In this document: positions 61,413 through 64,000 of the stretch, piece by piece
How the letters are laid out: every line of letters begins with the position of its first letter
Position numbering within the stretch: position 1 is the stretch's first letter
Assembly: GCF_007559335.1 (NCBI RefSeq)
Contig: NZ_VMBG01000001.1
Span: forward strand, 496,001 to 560,000
DNA length: 64,000 nt
DNA from: Rariglobus hedericola
Lineage (GTDB): Bacteria; Verrucomicrobiota; Verrucomicrobiia; Opitutales; Opitutaceae
Direction of reading: 5' to 3'
The notes under the pieces: model-generated
Seen by the model: only the letters and a program-made list of their open reading frames with translations
The model's database searches: none
Told to the model about the DNA's origin: nothing
Position numbers and translations under genes: made by a program

Positions 61413-62471
61413 ATGCTGCCCCACATGTCTGCACTTGTAGAACTTACCCGCCAGCTGGCCGAAGGTCAGGATCTGACTGAAGCCCAAATCGCTCCGGCGG
61501 CCGATGCCCTGACATCGCCCGAGATAGCTGATCCGCAAAAAGCGGCGTTTCTTTCCGCGTTTTCCGACAAGGGTGAGACCGCCGGCGAAATCGCAGCGTT
61601 TGCCCGCGTGTTTCGTGAACGTGCAGTGGATCCGGGCGTGGGGCAATGGTCGGCCGACGCCATCGATGTGGTCGGCACCGGCGGTGATCGCACGGATGGT
61701 TTTAATATTTCCAGTCTGGTCACGCTGACTCTGGCGTCGGCAGGCGTGAAGGTCATGAAGCATGGCAATCGCGGATTCACTTCGAAGTGCGGCAGCGCCG
61801 ATTTGCTTGCCGCTCTCGGCTTCGATTTGGAAGCACGTCCGGAAAAAATCCGCGGAGCACTGGATCAACTCGGCTACGCGTTCTTTTTTGCTCCGGCTTA
61901 TCATCCGTCGTTCAAGCACATCGGTCCGGTTCGCAAGCAGCTGGCCGCGCAGGGACGTCGCACGATTTTTAATATTTTCGGGCCTCTGCTTAATCCTGGG
62001 CGCCCGGCGTTCATGCTTTTCGGCGTGTTCCCCGAGCCCATGGTTGAGAAGCTCGCGGATGTATTTCAACTGTTGGGGACCAGCGCCGGACTGGCCGGCC
62101 ATGGCATCCTTAATGACGGCCGCGGTATCGATGAAATCACTACGGCGACCGTGAATCACGTGCGCGGCTTTGGCCGTCTGCGGTCGACTGCGGGGGAGTG
62201 GAGGGCGGCTGATTTCGGGCTGAAGCAATCGGCTTTCTCTGATTTGCAGGGCGGGGATCTCGCCATGAACATGGGTATTGTGGACGCATTGATCGAAGGC
62301 CGGGCGCCGCAAGGATTGGTCGATACAATTTCACTGAATGCCGCGCTCGGACTCTGGATTACGGGACGGACTGGATCGGTGGCTGAAGGCGTGGAGCAGG
62401 CCCGCGAATTATTGGTGGGTGGTGCGGTGAAGGCGAAGATCGCCGCAACCCGTGAGTTTTTCCAAAAATGA
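61413..62471 (+). CDS. trpD: Anthranilate phosphoribosyltransferase
   Basis: TrpD joins anthranilate to phosphoribosyl pyrophosphate in tryptophan synthesis. The 352-residue protein has the PRPP-binding VVGTGGDRTDGFNISS, the VKVMKHGNRGFTSKCGSADL block and NIFGPLLNPGRPAFMLFGV. The first ATG has GGAGG twelve bases upstream; a second in-frame ATG four codons later is possible. No other trp genes are adjacent. The stop overlaps the glmM start (ATGA). Confidence 0.96.
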   Translation: MLPHMSALVELTRQLAEGQDLTEAQIAPAADALTSPEIADPQKAAFLSAFSDKGETAGEIAAFARVFRERAVDPGVGQWSADAIDVVGTGGDRTDGFNISSLVTLTLASAGVKVMKHGNRGFTSKCGSADLLAALGFDLEARPEKIRGALDQLGYAFFFAPAYHPSFKHIGPVRKQLAAQGRRTIFNIFGPLLNPGRPAFMLFGVFPEPMVEKLADVFQLLGTSAGLAGHGILNDGRGIDEITTATVNHVRGFGRLRSTAGEWRAADFGLKQSAFSDLQGGDLAMNMGIVDALIEGRAPQGLVDTISLNAALGLWITGRTGSVAEGVEQARELLVGGAVKAKIAATREFFQK

Positions 62472-63790
62472 AGCGTAACTATTTCGGCACCGACGGGGTG
62501 CGCGGTCCTTATGGCGGTCATGTGGTGAACGAAGCGTTTGCCGCACGCCTGGCGGAAGCTGCGGGCCGCTGGGCGGGCGGGCGCGGTCGTGTGCTCATCG
62601 GGCGCGATACGCGCGGCTCGGGTGAAGCGTTGATGAAGGCGGTGGCCGCCGGTCTCGTCGCGGCAGGAATGGAGCCGGTTTCGCTCGGTGTATTGCCCAC
62701 GCCGGCGGTGGCTCGCGCGGTGCGGACATCCGGCGCGGCCTTGGGCGTGGTCATCACGGCTTCGCACAATCCGGCCTCGGATAACGGCATTAAATTTTTT
62801 GCAGGCTCTGGTATCAAACTGACCGATGAGGATGAGGTTCGCATCGAGTCTTTGCTGCCGGATGCAGCCGCCGCGCCGGTGTTAACCGTGCCGGAAATCG
62901 ATGGCGTGGCCGACTACATCGACGTTGCGCGCGGCGTATTGCCGGCCGGCTCGTTGGCTGGCTGGCGTATTATTTTGGATACAGCGCACGGCGCTACGAC
63001 CTCCACGAGTCCCGCGGTGTTGCGTGCCTTGGGCGCCGAAGTGATTGGTATCGGCGACCAACCGGACGGACGGAATATTAACGAAGGTGTGGGCAGCGAA
63101 CATCCCGAGAAACTGGCCGAAAAAGTTCTCACCGCCGGCGCACGTTTAGGCATCGCGCATGACGGCGATGGTGATCGCTGTATTTTGTGCGACGAAAACG
63201 GCTCCGTGTTGGATGGAGATGAAGTGTTGACCCTGCTGGGATTGCACGCTCTGGAAAAAGGCACGCTGGCCGCCTCGACACTCGTGATTACGGTGCAGAG
63301 CAACCTCGGGGTGGACTCCGCAATCAACGCCGCCGGCGGACGCGTGGTGCGCACCTCGGTGGGTGACCGTTATGTGATTGAACGCATGCTCGCGGATGGA
63401 GCGACGCTGGGCGGCGAATCCAGCGGGCATATCATTTGTGCGGATACATCGCCCACGGGTGACGGGTTAGTGGCAGCCCTCAAAGTGATCGAGGTCATGC
63501 TGGCGACGGGACGCCCGTTGTCGGCACTTCGCACCGGAATGAAAAAGTTTCCGCAAGGGACGCGGAATCTCAAGGTCCGTGACAAGCGTGAGCTGACGAC
63601 TTGCGCGACTCTTTCAGCGGCGATTTCAGCGTTGGAATCCGATCTCGGCTCCGAAGGCCGTGTTCTCGTGCGCTTCTCTGGAACCGAGCCAAAATTGCGT
63701 CTTTTGGTGGAAGGTCCGTCCGACGATGTGGTGACGGCGGGCTTGATGCGATTGGAGCAAGCGGCCCGCGCTGATTTGCAGGTGATTTGA
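62468..63790 (+). CDS. glmM: Phosphoglucosamine mutase
   Basis: GlmM makes glucosamine-1-phosphate for UDP-GlcNAc, hence peptidoglycan and LPS. The 440-residue protein has FGTDGVRG at the N-terminus, the phosphoserine loop VVITASHNPASDNG (S99), the metal-binding HDGDGDRCILCDE and the sugar-binding GGESSGHII. The C-terminal RFSGTEPKLRLLVEG is typical. Overlap with trpD is four bases, so the two are translated together although they belong to different pathways. Confidence 0.96.
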   Translation: MKRNYFGTDGVRGPYGGHVVNEAFAARLAEAAGRWAGGRGRVLIGRDTRGSGEALMKAVAAGLVAAGMEPVSLGVLPTPAVARAVRTSGAALGVVITASHNPASDNGIKFFAGSGIKLTDEDEVRIESLLPDAAAAPVLTVPEIDGVADYIDVARGVLPAGSLAGWRIILDTAHGATTSTSPAVLRALGAEVIGIGDQPDGRNINEGVGSEHPEKLAEKVLTAGARLGIAHDGDGDRCILCDENGSVLDGDEVLTLLGLHALEKGTLAASTLVITVQSNLGVDSAINAAGGRVVRTSVGDRYVIERMLADGATLGGESSGHIICADTSPTGDGLVAALKVIEVMLATGRPLSALRTGMKKFPQGTRNLKVRDKRELTTCATLSAAISALESDLGSEGRVLVRFSGTEPKLRLLVEGPSDDVVTAGLMRLEQAARADLQVI

Positions 63791-63846
63791 AAGGCAATCT
63801 AGCGTTGACCCATGGGGTGTCGGTGAATTCGTTAATTCATCCCCTT

Positions 63847-64000
63847 ATGCCAGAAATCCCCGTTTCATCGCTAGACCCTCGCGTTCAGAAACAGATCGAG
63901 AATTCCCAGATCGCGCTGCAGCGCGGCAATCTCGATTATGTGCTGGATGTCACCACCCAAGTTTTGAAGGCCGCCCCCGGCTGTCTGCCGGTGCGTCGTT
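63847..64000 (+). CDS. Start of a gene cut by the window edge, possibly TPR protein
   Basis: Fifty-one codons are visible (MPEIPVSSLDPRVQKQIENS, then a helical segment with LQRGNLDYVLDVTTQVLKAAPG). The pattern GNLDYVLDVTTQVLKAAPGC resembles a tetratricopeptide helix pair. It starts 56 bases after glmM. Function cannot be judged from the fragment. Confidence 0.6.
   Translation, partial: MPEIPVSSLDPRVQKQIENSQIALQRGNLDYVLDVTTQVLKAAPGCLPVRR

Overview
The window looks like a chromosomal segment from a GC-rich, diderm (Gram-negative) bacterium of the Verrucomicrobiota, most likely close to the Opitutaceae. The reasons are lineage-flavoured rather than proven: an outer-membrane gene set (LptE-like, BamD-like, fused SecDF, YajC), a DUF5069-like protein, a long-form IspH, PilX/PilW/PilV-like minor prepilins, and mostly weak or absent Shine-Dalgarno sequences. 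No phage, insertion sequence, integrase or CRISPR array is visible. The taxon could not be checked by alignment.

Layout. 1-6.9 kb: the end of gcvT and gcvH with a clear terminator, a DUF5069-like protein, RNase R, glycogen synthase, a secreted protein of unknown function, a GreA/GreB-like protein and a stand-alone receiver protein. 7.1-9.7 kb: a tight three-gene operon of an orphan ParA ATPase, an unknown protein with an amphipathic C-terminus, and a coiled-coil protein. 9.8-15.7 kb (minus strand): alaS, alkC, a small acidic protein and an IspH with a large N-terminal extension; a long imperfect palindrome lies between alaS and alkC. 16-23.5 kb: four consecutive signalling genes, comprising a 1424-residue multi-PAS kinase, an Rcp1-like receiver, a REC-PAS-PAS-kinase-REC hybrid and another receiver. 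23.5-27.2 kb: leuB, a metallo-beta-lactamase-fold hydrolase, ribD and rdgB.

27.2-48 kb is the most distinctive part. Three minor-prepilin-like genes run on the minus strand. One of them ends in about 215 residues of Thr-Pro repeats, and their base composition is visibly more AT-rich than the neighbours. Divergent from them is a tightly overlapped plus-strand run: a DUF2298 membrane protein, a GtrB-like polyprenyl-phosphate glycosyltransferase, a HAD-UbiA fusion, DprE1-like and DprE2-like enzymes, a 1453-residue GT39-DUF2298 fusion and two more GT-C-type membrane glycosyltransferases. Facing them are UDP-galactopyranose mutase and a GT2 enzyme. Together the UbiA/DprE1/DprE2 trio and the mutase predict lipid-linked D-arabinofuranose and UDP-galactofuranose, that is, a furanose-containing surface glycan or protein glycosylation system.

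48-64 kb is housekeeping. It holds tRNA-Met, speA, yajC-secDF, recJ and tRNA-Phe with a terminator. A minus-strand envelope operon follows (uppP, rpmF, plsX, fabH, a BamD-like gene, an LptE-like gene, rpe). On the plus strand are trpD, glmM and the start of a further gene cut by the window edge. GlmM, UppP, PlsX/FabH, LptE and BamD-like proteins together cover precursor, lipid-carrier, fatty-acid and outer-membrane steps of envelope building.
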